From NCBI GenBank assembly GCA_002722105.1, contig PBKF01000039.1, positions 1 through 15,006 of the forward strand: a stretch of DNA of 15,006 nt, written 5' to 3'. The stretch is from Fidelibacterota bacterium (GTDB lineage: Bacteria > Marinisomatota > Marinisomatia > Marinisomatales > UBA1611). This document shows, one piece after another, positions 1 to 7,827 of this stretch; the first letter of the stretch is position 1; the number at the start of each line of letters is the position of its first letter. The position numbers were made by a program, and so were the translations under genes. The notes under the pieces were generated by a model. It was not told the DNA's origin. It ran no database searches and was given only the letters and a program-made list of their open reading frames with translations.

Positions 1-1078
1 CAAGGATGTGGCAGATATGTTGGTGTATGCTGTTAACACTGATGGTGACTTATTATGGAAGAATTATATACATGGTGGTATTTGGGATCTGGGCTCATCA
101 GTAACACCTCTTAATGATGGGGGTTATATGATATTGGGTGTTTTTGAAGGAATAGAGTGGGGGGGGTGTTGCTACACACTCAATGGTGATCAAAGGGATA
201 TCATTAAATTAGATGCTGAAGGAAAAATTGTATGGAAAAAAGAAATTGAATTTTCAAATAATGGTGAAGCAAGTTGGTATAAAAAAGTTGGAAAATCCTT
301 AATACAAACTTCCTACGGAGATTTGGTCTTTTTAACACCAGGTGGTTCAGGAGGCGTTAATGTGATTATGATGGATGCAGATGGAGTATTAAAATGGAGT
401 ACTAATTATCTTTCATATTCATCTTGGAATTATAATATGGAAATCATTGAGACAGAAGATGGTGATCTAGCATTGGTAACAGGAAGTACTGCTAGATTCT
501 CTTTATTGGATTATGATTCTGGTGAGATTTTGGAAGAAGTAGAATATGAAGGATTAAACTATCCGAGAGCAATTGTCAATGTAGATGGAGATTTTGCCAT
601 GATTGGAAGAGCTGATGAAGAAAATGAGCCTATATTTCTGTTGAAAATTTCAGATGATGGAGAAGAGATGTGGCGAAAAATTTGGTCTGGTGATACAACC
701 AAACCCAGAAAAGCTTTAGATTTAATTCACACAGCAGATGATGGATATTTACTTTTTTGTTATTCAGACCCTCACCCTTATGCAACCCTAATTAAAACAG
801 ATGAAGAAGGGAATGAAGAATGGCGAAAGAAATATGCAGATTATATTGGAGGGAGCCAGGGATGGATCCATAAAACAGATGATGGAGGTTACTTTATGGC
901 TTCAGGATATGCAGTTACAAAATTAAATATTAATGGAGATGTTGAATGGAATGCAGCTGCACCAACAGGATTTGATAAATTTTTCAATAATGACATGGTT
1001 TCAGGTATAAACTATGATATGAAAAAGATCGATGGTGGAGCAGTTATGTGTGGCTATGGATCGGCAAGTTGGGAATGA
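1..1078 (+). CDS. Propeller-repeat secreted protein, 5' end outside window (paralogue of the next gene)
   Basis: The frame is already open at base 2, reading K-D-V-A-D-M-L-V-Y-A-V. This matches an internal stretch (T-K-D-A-A-D-M-M-V-Y-A-V) of the neighbouring full-length protein at about residue 155. The GTG at position 8 is therefore not the real start, and about 150 N-terminal residues probably lie off the left edge. What remains is a chain of beta-propeller-like blades marked by repeats such as DGGYMILG, EDGDLALV, DDGYLLF and DDGGYFMASG. Each is followed by a D-x-x-G-x-x-x-W strand (for example DEEGNEEWRKKY). Such repeats are common in exported proteins of the FCB group, and no enzyme motif is visible. 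The protein ends in GSASWE, exactly as its paralogue does. It is probably exported and anchored, but its signal peptide cannot be seen. Specific function is unknown. Confidence 0.85.
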   Translation, partial: KDVADMLVYAVNTDGDLLWKNYIHGGIWDLGSSVTPLNDGGYMILGVFEGIEWGGCCYTLNGDQRDIIKLDAEGKIVWKKEIEFSNNGEASWYKKVGKSLIQTSYGDLVFLTPGGSGGVNVIMMDADGVLKWSTNYLSYSSWNYNMEIIETEDGDLALVTGSTARFSLLDYDSGEILEEVEYEGLNYPRAIVNVDGDFAMIGRADEENEPIFLLKISDDGEEMWRKIWSGDTTKPRKALDLIHTADDGYLLFCYSDPHPYATLIKTDEEGNEEWRKKYADYIGGSQGWIHKTDDGGYFMASGYAVTKLNINGDVEWNAAAPTGFDKFFNNDMVSGINYDMKKIDGGAVMCGYGSASWE

Positions 1079-1155
1079 AATAGTTATTTATATTTCATAA
1101 ATCTATTTATTTGAAAATAAATTATTTAAATACCTAGAAGCAATATACTAGACAT
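1079..1155. other. Short AT-rich spacer between the two paralogues
   Basis: This 77-bp spacer is almost entirely A and T. It contains a weak inverted repeat, ATTTATTT at 1105-1112 and AAATAAAT at 1115-1122, with a two-base centre. That could be a minor hairpin, but it has no GC in the stem and is weak evidence for a terminator. No Shine-Dalgarno sequence stands before the ATG at 1156, which is common in FCB bacteria. Confidence 0.4.
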
Positions 1156-2700
1156 ATGAAGAAAATATTTTACTTAGTTTTATCTTTTCTTATCTTTTTC
1201 ACAACTTGTTCAGATGATATTGCAGATCCGCAATCAGATTTACCAATAATTGATGTCCCAATCTACTATGGGACCTATCTTTACAATGATGAGGACTGTA
1301 GCAGATCTGATATCCAATATGCAATAATGGATGAGAATGGTATAACATTTTTTGATTTTCTTGGTGATAATTGTGATGATACAGTTAAGTGCTACTCAAA
1401 GGACACCTATGCACTAACAGAAGTTACATCAGATACATTTTTGATCATCACTGATGAGGAAAGTAATATTACCAATGGTGAATTATTTATCACAGGAGAT
1501 ACCGTAATTACAGTGTCCTTTGATGGAATCACAGGATATGAAACATATACCTGGGATAAAATAAAAGATGCTATTTATTCGTTCACACCGCTATGTGACA
1601 AAGAATATGAATACACTAAGGATGCGGCAGACATGATGGTATATGCAGTAAGTGATGATGGTGATTTAATATGGAAAAATTATATTCATGGTGGGATTTG
1701 GGATTTAGCATCATCTGTTACGCCTATGCATAATGGGGGATACATGGTTCTGGGAAAATTTCATAGTGATGAGTCCAGTGGATGTTGCTATACGGATGAC
1801 CATAATCATAGAGATATTATTAAACTTGATAATAATGGAACTATTGAGTGGCATAAAGAAATAGATATTTCCAATTCTGGTTATTCAGATCATCTCCTTG
1901 GTATTGGTACGTCACTAATCGAGACGTCTAACAGAGATTTGGTGTTTTTGACTGTTGGGGCACCTGGGAATAATAAACTAATGATTGTTATGATGGATTC
2001 TGAAGGTGAAATAATCTGGACAAGAACATATTTTACTGAAGACTTAAACTATAGCTCTGGTCAGGTAGAAATATTAGAAACAGATGATGGGGATTTGGCT
2101 TTAGCCGCTTACAGTTGGCCATCTGGACTTATTGCTATTCTTGCATATGACTCAGGTGAAATTTTGGAAGAGAATGATTTACCCTGCAAATATTGTAGAA
2201 AGATTATTAAAAGCGACGATGGTTTTGCTGTCCTTGGAACGGGTGGTTCTGATCACTATGCTACTCTTGTAAAAGTTGATGAAAATGGTGATTCTCTTTG
2301 GTCGCAAGTGTACGATGATCCCAGTCTGTGGGAGCCACTTGATTTAATTCAAACAGAAGATAATGGTTTTTTATTATTTGGATATTCTCAACCACCCCCC
2401 TATGCAACATTAGTTAAAACAGATGCTCAAGGTAGTGAATTATGGAGAAAAAAATATAATGATTATGTTGGTGGAGGAAAGGGATGGATCCATAAGACAG
2501 AAGATGGTGGCTATTTCATGGTTTCTGGATATGCAGTGACCAAACTAGACTCTGAATTTGACGTTGAATGGAATGCAGCTGGTCCAAAGGGTTTTGAAAA
2601 GTATTTCAATAATGGAATGGTTTCCGGAATTAACTATGATATGAAGCAGATCGAAGGTGGTGCTATTATGGTTGGCTATGGATCTGCAAGTTGGGAATAA
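1156..2700 (+). CDS. Probable lipoprotein with N-terminal beta-domain and propeller repeats
   Basis: This 514-residue protein begins with a basic start and a hydrophobic stretch (MKKIFYLVLSFLIFFTTC), then S-D-D. That fits a relaxed signal-peptidase-II site with Cys18 as the lipidated residue. The acidic residues after the Cys are compatible with surface display as known in Bacteroidetes, but this is inference. Residues about 35-150 form a separate beta-rich segment starting GTYLYNDEDC, with paired cysteines (CSRSD, DNCDDTVKC). Residues about 155-514 are DGGY-type propeller blades (NGGYMVLG, DDGDLALAA, DDGFAVLG, EDNGFLLFG, EDGGYFMVSG) with D-x-x-G-x-x-x-W strands. The protein is clearly similar along its propeller to the upstream partial gene, implying tandem duplication. 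It carries no type IX sorting domain, and the gene that follows does. A substrate-binding or adhesion role is possible, but no function can be assigned. Confidence 0.85.
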   Translation: MKKIFYLVLSFLIFFTTCSDDIADPQSDLPIIDVPIYYGTYLYNDEDCSRSDIQYAIMDENGITFFDFLGDNCDDTVKCYSKDTYALTEVTSDTFLIITDEESNITNGELFITGDTVITVSFDGITGYETYTWDKIKDAIYSFTPLCDKEYEYTKDAADMMVYAVSDDGDLIWKNYIHGGIWDLASSVTPMHNGGYMVLGKFHSDESSGCCYTDDHNHRDIIKLDNNGTIEWHKEIDISNSGYSDHLLGIGTSLIETSNRDLVFLTVGAPGNNKLMIVMMDSEGEIIWTRTYFTEDLNYSSGQVEILETDDGDLALAAYSWPSGLIAILAYDSGEILEENDLPCKYCRKIIKSDDGFAVLGTGGSDHYATLVKVDENGDSLWSQVYDDPSLWEPLDLIQTEDNGFLLFGYSQPPPYATLVKTDAQGSELWRKKYNDYVGGGKGWIHKTEDGGYFMVSGYAVTKLDSEFDVEWNAAGPKGFEKYFNNGMVSGINYDMKQIEGGAIMVGYGSASWE

Positions 2701-2707
2701 ACCCACG

Positions 2708-3418
2708 ATGCAGTGCCTATTTTTGATATTAGGATTATCAATTCTTGCCGCAGATGGAAATCGTGATCCATCCTTCGAATTTAATTTTAGTAGTTCAGAA
2801 ATATATGTTGGGGAAGATTCAGTTGGATCCTTTTATGGAACAATTTATAATCTATCATCTAGCCCTATTAGTCTAGCCGTAGTTCGGAGGATCAATCTAT
2901 TACCAAATAACTGGACATCTTCAATTTGTCTTGGTACTATTTGTTATTTTGAATCTATAGATAGCGTAAGTATTGATATGAGTGCTGAAGATTCAATTGC
3001 TTGCGGTCTTTTAGCATGGATTGATGGTGCTGGACAGGGAACTGTACAATTAGATATTTTTGATTTAGAATCCAATGTACACCAAATTGTAGATGTAAAC
3101 TTTTTTGTTGGAAATGTTGGCCTGTCTGAAGAAGTTCATTTGATTAACAGAATTTCACTATTACCATCTTATCCAAATCCATTTAATCCAATTACCAGCA
3201 TTCGTTTTAATATCCCGTTTTCAGTTACAGCCAAATTACTGTCTTTAAAGATATATGATATTACGGGTCATTCGGTTGACATATTAGTAGATGGACTAGT
3301 GGAAGCAGGTTTCCATGAACTCCAATGGAATGCATCTAATCAGACCAGTGGAGTATATTTCGTAGAATTACTTTCCGGAAAAAATCGATATGTTCAGAAA
3401 TTGGTTTTAGTGAAATAA
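2708..3418 (+). CDS. Small secreted protein with type IX secretion C-terminal sorting domain
   Basis: About 236 residues from the ATG at 2708, which lies 7 nt after the upstream stop. The frame stays open back to an ATG at 2657, but that would overlap the previous gene. The 2708 start places a short hydrophobic leader (MQCLFLILGLSILAADG) at the N terminus. This leader lacks the usual basic residues, so an ATG at 2678 is an alternative. Residues about 20-145 are a beta-sandwich-like segment (FSSSEIYVGEDSVGSFYGTI, then PNNWTSSICLGTICYF) resembling Ig-like segments seen in other exported FCB proteins. Residues about 155-236 are a classic type A sorting domain: LLPSYPNPFNPITSIRFNIP, then LKIYDITGHSVDILVDG, GFHELQWNAS, SGVYFVELLSG and a basic tail QKLVLVK. 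This domain directs export across the outer membrane by the type IX system. Function of the passenger is unknown. It is probably co-transcribed with the upstream lipoprotein. Confidence 0.85.
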   Translation: MQCLFLILGLSILAADGNRDPSFEFNFSSSEIYVGEDSVGSFYGTIYNLSSSPISLAVVRRINLLPNNWTSSICLGTICYFESIDSVSIDMSAEDSIACGLLAWIDGAGQGTVQLDIFDLESNVHQIVDVNFFVGNVGLSEEVHLINRISLLPSYPNPFNPITSIRFNIPFSVTAKLLSLKIYDITGHSVDILVDGLVEAGFHELQWNASNQTSGVYFVELLSGKNRYVQKLVLVK

Positions 3419-3424
3419 TATATT

Positions 3425-5287
3425 TTAAGAAGAAATCAATTCTTCAATTATTTTTAACATATTATTATATTCTTTCTCTTCAAATAATCTAGTTAGAAGA
3501 ACGATTTTACCTTTCTGATCAATAACAATATTTCTGGTCACACCGCTATTTTTATCTGCAAACATTCCAAAAATATCTGCATTTGGATCTAGCGCAAGGG
3601 GATAGGTAACTTTCATTTCCTTTTTGAAGTTAATGACTGTTTCAAGTGGCTCATCACGATCAATACCAATTAAAACCACATTCTCACCTTTATATTTTTG
3701 CTGGATATCCTTTTCAAGGTGGGGCATCTCCTGGCGGCAAACAGAACACCAGCTTGCTGTGAATTGAAGAATAACTAATTTTCCTTTCAAGTCTGATAGT
3801 CTAACTTTTTTTCCGTTAGTATATTCCATTTCAAAATCAGGTGCTTGCTCACCGATATTGACAATAAAACCTCTCTCATCTGAGCCACGTTTTTTTACCA
3901 TTTCAATAAATGGTTTACTACCTGCTCGAAGTTGACGCTCTTGGGTTTCAAAATCCACTTCATATAACCCAAATTTCATATCATATCCTTCAGCCCATTC
4001 GAAATTATCCATTAAACTCCAATAAAAGTATCCTCTGATATCTAACCTATCTTTTAATGCACGATTCATTGCATACAGATATCTTTTGATAAAGATGGGG
4101 CGAATATTATCATTTCTATCTGCTAATCCATTTTCTGTAACATAAATAGGAACTTTCAAGCTGCTGATGGTATGTAATGCACTATAAAATCCCTCAGGGT
4201 ACAATGCATAATCCATATCCGTTTGAATATCTTTTGGTCTTCTTTCAAATATAAACGGTTCATTCGGATTTAATTGGCCCTTAACGTGAAACCTTGAGTA
4301 ATAGTTTAATCCGATAAAATCAAATGATCCAATTGCATCAGGATTCTTGAGTTCATTTTTTACCATTCCCGGCATATAAAATATTGATTGTCCAGTTTGA
4401 AAAAATTGTAAGGTTGAGTTTGTGAAAACATCATTTAAAACAAAACTAAATACCCAATCTAGAATGTGCCATCTTCTCAAAGGTTCGAATTGAAATATAT
4501 TTTTTACCAATCCAATTTCTACTTTAGTTCCACCAGGCAAACTTTTAAGCTTATTATAAATTTGAATGTGAGCATTCAGCATATTCTCAAGAACAATTCC
4601 TGCAAGTGCAGGGTCTTTTTTCCCAGGCGGAAATACTCCATTAAAATAACCCTGTGAGACATACACAGATGGTTCATTGATTGTGCACCATATGGGTACT
4701 AGGGAGTGTAATTCATTAAATATTAGTTCGGAGAGTTCCAGGAAATGTTTGATATTTTCTTTTTTCTCAAATGCGCCCAACTTTTCAAACCAGATAGGGT
4801 GTGTAAAATGATGTAGAGTAATAACTGGTGTTATTTCAGATTTTATCAGTGCATTACAAAGATTTTTATAATGCTGTATTACATTATAATCAATTTTTCC
4901 TTTTTTAGGTTCGATTTTGGACCATGCAATAGAGAATCGGTAATGATTAACTCCTAATTCTTTCATGAGGCCAATATCAGTATTGTATTGATTCCAATGA
5001 TCAGCTGCTATCCCTGATTTATCTCCATTATGTATTCTGCTATTGTTATTTTCATCAAAGGAATTCTCCCATATGTACCAATTATTATTATCGTTATACC
5101 CTTCCACTTGATGTGCAGCAGTCGCTGTACCCCAGGCGAATGTACTGGGAAAATGAATATCTTCAGTATCTATTGTATCCCAGTCCCACTCTACTTCAGG
5201 ATTAGATATAGATAAATATGTTACAGAAAAAACCCAACCAAAAAGTATCAGAGTAGATAGTGCGATTAATAATCTTTTAATGCTCAT
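3425..5287 (-). CDS. Membrane-anchored GH1 beta-glycosidase fused to a TlpA-like thioredoxin domain
   Basis: From the preferred ATG at 5287 the protein has 620 residues (an ATG at 5320 would overlap the upstream gene). The start gives MSIKRLLIALSTLILFGWVF, a signal-anchor, so the rest should face the periplasm. Residues about 45-465 are a complete glycoside hydrolase family 1 barrel. It has FPSTFAWGTATAAHQVEG, the acid/base Glu205 in TINEP, the nucleophile Glu385 in VTENG, and the sugar-site motif DNFEWAEGYDMKFGL. GH1 enzymes hydrolyse beta-glucosides and related beta-glycosides, and most are cytoplasmic. Residues about 475-620 are a ResA/TlpA-type redoxin: GEQAPDFEM, then a CXXC active site WCSVC (Cys514, Cys517). 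Thr (GVTRN) stands where many thioredoxins have a cis-proline. There is no stop or frame break at the junction. An in-frame ATG at 3901 could give the thioredoxin domain alone, without a signal. The gene lies 2 nt downstream of the PLP-enzyme gene and is probably translated with it. The substrate is not deducible. Confidence 0.9.
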   Translation of the reverse strand: MSIKRLLIALSTLILFGWVFSVTYLSISNPEVEWDWDTIDTEDIHFPSTFAWGTATAAHQVEGYNDNNNWYIWENSFDENNNSRIHNGDKSGIAADHWNQYNTDIGLMKELGVNHYRFSIAWSKIEPKKGKIDYNVIQHYKNLCNALIKSEITPVITLHHFTHPIWFEKLGAFEKKENIKHFLELSELIFNELHSLVPIWCTINEPSVYVSQGYFNGVFPPGKKDPALAGIVLENMLNAHIQIYNKLKSLPGGTKVEIGLVKNIFQFEPLRRWHILDWVFSFVLNDVFTNSTLQFFQTGQSIFYMPGMVKNELKNPDAIGSFDFIGLNYYSRFHVKGQLNPNEPFIFERRPKDIQTDMDYALYPEGFYSALHTISSLKVPIYVTENGLADRNDNIRPIFIKRYLYAMNRALKDRLDIRGYFYWSLMDNFEWAEGYDMKFGLYEVDFETQERQLRAGSKPFIEMVKKRGSDERGFIVNIGEQAPDFEMEYTNGKKVRLSDLKGKLVILQFTASWCSVCRQEMPHLEKDIQQKYKGENVVLIGIDRDEPLETVINFKKEMKVTYPLALDPNADIFGMFADKNSGVTRNIVIDQKGKIVLLTRLFEEKEYNNMLKIIEELISS

Positions 5288-5289
5288 AT

Positions 5290-6243
5290 TCAGAATGAAA
5301 ACCCTTGTTCTCTCATCCAATCATCATTTGGAAATTTAGTCATATAATTCCGGATGCCATCCGGTAGCAATACAAGACAATTCTGTCCCTGTTTTAGTTG
5401 TGTTGCAGTTTTCAGTGCTGCAATCATGGCAGTACCAGATGAGCCACCACATAACAATCCTTCTTCTTTGATAAGTCGTCTTGCCATTAGAAAGGATTCT
5501 TCATCCTTGGTTTTCACATATTCATCAACGAGAGAATTATCTAAGACATCCGGGAAAAAATCATAGCCAATACCTTCTACCAAATAAGGAGATATTTCAG
5601 TACCGCCTCCAAGAATGGAACCCACAGGGTCTGCGCCGATAACTTTGATTCCAGGGATTTCTTCCTTAAGTCGTGTAGCTACACCTGTTATTGTACCGCC
5701 AGTACCTACACCAATTACAATCATATTTAAATCAGTTCCAAAATCATCCAATATTTCCTGGGCTGTTCCTTCATAATGTGCATTAGGATTCGATGGGTTT
5801 GAATATTGATCTAAAATATGGGAATTTGGTATTTCTTGATTGAGTTTTTTTGCTACACCAATATGACTCTTCGGGTCATCCCAGGCCGCTTCTGTTGGCG
5901 TCCTTATAATTTCTGCACCTAATGCTTCCAAAGAAATCTGTTTTTCCTTGCTCATTTTTTCAGGCATGGTGATGATACAACGATATCCCTTTACAGCTGA
6001 TGCTAAAGCCATTCCTTGTCCAGTATTACCGGAAGTTGGCTCAATGAGTGTATCACCAGGCTTAATCCGACCACTTTTTTCTGCATCTTCAACCATTCTC
6101 CATCCAATCCGATCTTTCACCGACCCACCAGGATTGAAATATTCACATTTAACAAATAGGTCGCAGTCCAGTTCGCTACCGATTTTATTCAGTCGAATAA
6201 CTGGTGTGGTGCCAATAGTGTCTAATATTGAATTAAATATCAT
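5290..6243 (-). CDS. Cystathionine beta-synthase-like PLP enzyme (catalytic domain only)
   Basis: 317 residues of the fold-type II PLP beta-family. Lys43 in GGSVKDR is the Schiff-base lysine, SGNTG at 71-75 binds the substrate carboxylate, and [10 protein letters not shown] near 185 holds the PLP phosphate. Several segments follow cystathionine beta-synthase rather than ordinary cysteine synthase: [10 protein letters not shown], the [10 protein letters not shown] and NSHILDQY region, [21 protein letters not shown] and GIRNYMTKF. The known reaction of that branch condenses serine (or an activated serine) with homocysteine to cystathionine; many bacterial relatives can also act as O-acetylserine sulfhydrylases. 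The haem-binding N-terminal and regulatory CBS-pair C-terminal domains of the animal enzyme are absent, as is usual in short bacterial forms. A good Shine-Dalgarno precedes the ATG. It is the first gene of a two-gene operon. Family is certain; cystathionine synthase versus cysteine synthase activity is less so. Confidence 0.9.
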   Translation of the reverse strand: MIFNSILDTIGTTPVIRLNKIGSELDCDLFVKCEYFNPGGSVKDRIGWRMVEDAEKSGRIKPGDTLIEPTSGNTGQGMALASAVKGYRCIITMPEKMSKEKQISLEALGAEIIRTPTEAAWDDPKSHIGVAKKLNQEIPNSHILDQYSNPSNPNAHYEGTAQEILDDFGTDLNMIVIGVGTGGTITGVATRLKEEIPGIKVIGADPVGSILGGGTEISPYLVEGIGYDFFPDVLDNSLVDEYVKTKDEESFLMARRLIKEEGLLCGGSSGTAMIAALKTATQLKQGQNCLVLLPDGIRNYMTKFPNDDWMREQGFSF

Positions 6244-6252
6244 TTTTTTTAG

Positions 6253-6258
6253 TTCCTC
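6253..6258 (-). promoter_or_regulatory. Ribosome binding site of the PLP-enzyme gene
   Basis: On the minus strand GAGGAA lies 9 nt before the ATG at 6243. It is one of the few clear Shine-Dalgarno sequences in the window and supports that start. Confidence 0.65.
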
Positions 6259-6278
6259 ATAAAAAGTTCTCTTTTTAA

Positions 6279-6345
6279 GTAAAACGTCTTCAATAAATTA
6301 CAGGACTCAATTCAATCTGTACACGTAAAACATCTTTGATAAATA
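6279..6345 (+). repeat. Two imperfect 21-bp direct repeats in the divergent promoter gap
   Basis: The segment beginning GTAAAACGTCTT at 6279 recurs as GTAAAACATCTT at 6325, and both copies are followed by an ATAAAT stretch. The two copies are 46 bp apart. They lie between the divergent PLP-enzyme gene and the EF-hand oxidoreductase operon, and the second copy overlaps the proposed TTG start of the latter. They could be operator half-sites controlling one or both directions, or chance similarity in AT-rich DNA. No convincing -35/-10 pair could be picked out. Confidence 0.4.
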
Positions 6346-7823
6346 CATCTAAAAAGTTAGTGGGTCCGTTTCTTGTAGATCTCCGCAATAAATTTCAAGA
6401 AATTGCGGGTGATGACCAACTTATTGACAGAAACGAATTTCGCAAAGGATTAGAAATTTCCAATGAAGGTATTTCTAATCGTTTATTCGATATTTTTGAC
6501 AGGGATAATAACGGTTCGATAGACTTTGAAGAATTCATGGCAACTATTGAGACGATCATCAGTGGAACAAATCAGGATAAGATAAAATTTGCATTTAATC
6601 TTCATGATTTGGATGACAGTGGTTTTATAGATGGCCCTGAGCTAAAAATACTAATAGAACAAAGTTTTTTAGAAAATAATCTTGATTATGATGAATTTCA
6701 ACTTGACCTGTTAGTGGATGAGTTTTTTAAGCGAGCTGACAAGGATAAAAGTGGAACCATTGATTTCAATGAATTCTTAGATGTTGCCGATGCTTTTCCT
6801 GATTTTTTGAATGGTTTTGCAGTTAATCCCGTAAGTTGGCTCGTATCTGACCGTTATGATAAAGCCAAACAAAATGTAGGTGATGATAGTAAACCCTTAA
6901 TTCAGAATCAAATTCAAGTACAAGATATCGGTATTTTACAATGGCTATTAATTCCAAGGCTGATTTTTCTTTATAATGTCCTTATCAATAGAAAAAAGAA
7001 TAGAGAGTTTGTTGATTTGAAGGCAATTCATCTTCTACCATCAAAAATTTTAGAACTTACAATTTCTACACCGGATGGGTTTACTTTTAACCCCGGAGAT
7101 TATTTATATGTTAATTGTCATGAGATTTCCAGAATGGAATGGTATCCTTTCAATATTATTCATTATACAAATTCAGGAGATCTTACTCTTCATATAAAAT
7201 CAAATAATAAATGGACAAGGAAATTGTATCGTGAAATAGTAGAAGGCCTTCAAAATAGAGAAGATATAAACTGGTCCATAAGAATTGATGGCCCTTACGG
7301 TTCGTCAAGTAATAATATTATGAATACGGAGCATGCAATTTTGGTGGGTGCTGGTCATGGCATCTCCAGAATAGCTCCAATACTACAAGACATTGCTTTA
7401 AAATCAAAAGAAGATAAAGATCAATTATCCTTGAAACGTATTGATCTTTACTGGCTTAATAATGATGAGCATTATTTTGAATGGTTTACGAAATTATTGG
7501 ATGAGATAAATTTTAAAAATGATGATTCTTTTTTTCGGTATCACATTTTTTTTGTAGATAAAAACCCCGAAGAAATGAAAGAAAGAATGATCTATATTTC
7601 CACTGATATATTGAACAAGGAAACAGATGTAAAGTTAGTTGATAATATTTGGGTAAATTCGAGTTTTGGAATTCCAAATTGGAAAGATGAATTGAAAAAT
7701 ATTTGCTCCGTAGGTGAAAATGTAGATTCAAAATTATTTTTTAGCGGACCCAGAAAGTTGAGGGGCAACTTAATTGAAGAATGTAAAAATTTAAATATAG
7801 TCTATCACGAGGGAGATTTTTAA
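6336..7823 (+). CDS. EF-hand protein with NOX5/RBOH-type FAD-NADPH dehydrogenase module, no haem domain
   Basis: 495 residues from a TTG at 6336; no in-frame ATG occurs before the EF-hands, and GTG at 6360 is an alternative. Three canonical EF-hand loops are at 55-66 (DRDNNGSIDFEE), 91-102 (DLDDSGFIDGPE) and 135-146 (DKDKSGTIDFNE). A degenerate one at about 23-34 makes a four-hand set as in NOX5. Residues 202-495 follow the NADPH oxidase dehydrogenase domain: WLLIPRLIF, LLPSKILELTI, NPGDYLYVNC, EWYPFNI (FAD site), LHIKSNNKWTRKLY, IDGPYG, LVGAGHGIS (NADPH loop), LYWLNNDEHYFEWF, FGIPNWKDEL, FFSGP and a terminal Phe. The six-helix haem domain that normally separates the two parts is missing: only about 48 residues with one hydrophobic stretch (198-217) join them. 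Oxidase residues are altered (His to Tyr in HPF, Thr to Asn after it, Cys to Ser in CGP). It probably transfers electrons from NAD(P)H through FAD under Ca2+ control to an unknown acceptor. It leads a three-gene redox operon. Confidence 0.85.
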   Translation: MINTSKKLVGPFLVDLRNKFQEIAGDDQLIDRNEFRKGLEISNEGISNRLFDIFDRDNNGSIDFEEFMATIETIISGTNQDKIKFAFNLHDLDDSGFIDGPELKILIEQSFLENNLDYDEFQLDLLVDEFFKRADKDKSGTIDFNEFLDVADAFPDFLNGFAVNPVSWLVSDRYDKAKQNVGDDSKPLIQNQIQVQDIGILQWLLIPRLIFLYNVLINRKKNREFVDLKAIHLLPSKILELTISTPDGFTFNPGDYLYVNCHEISRMEWYPFNIIHYTNSGDLTLHIKSNNKWTRKLYREIVEGLQNREDINWSIRIDGPYGSSSNNIMNTEHAILVGAGHGISRIAPILQDIALKSKEDKDQLSLKRIDLYWLNNDEHYFEWFTKLLDEINFKNDDSFFRYHIFFVDKNPEEMKERMIYISTDILNKETDVKLVDNIWVNSSFGIPNWKDELKNICSVGENVDSKLFFSGPRKLRGNLIEECKNLNIVYHEGDF

Positions 7824-7827
7824 TAAA

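Noticed and set aside
8..10. GTG at base 8 as the start of the first gene
   Set aside because: It falls inside a segment that matches the interior of the paralogue, and the frame is open to the window edge.
4466..5215. Plus-strand frames opposite the GH1-thioredoxin gene
   Set aside because: They lie fully inside a well-supported gene on the other strand and show no domain, signal or start site.
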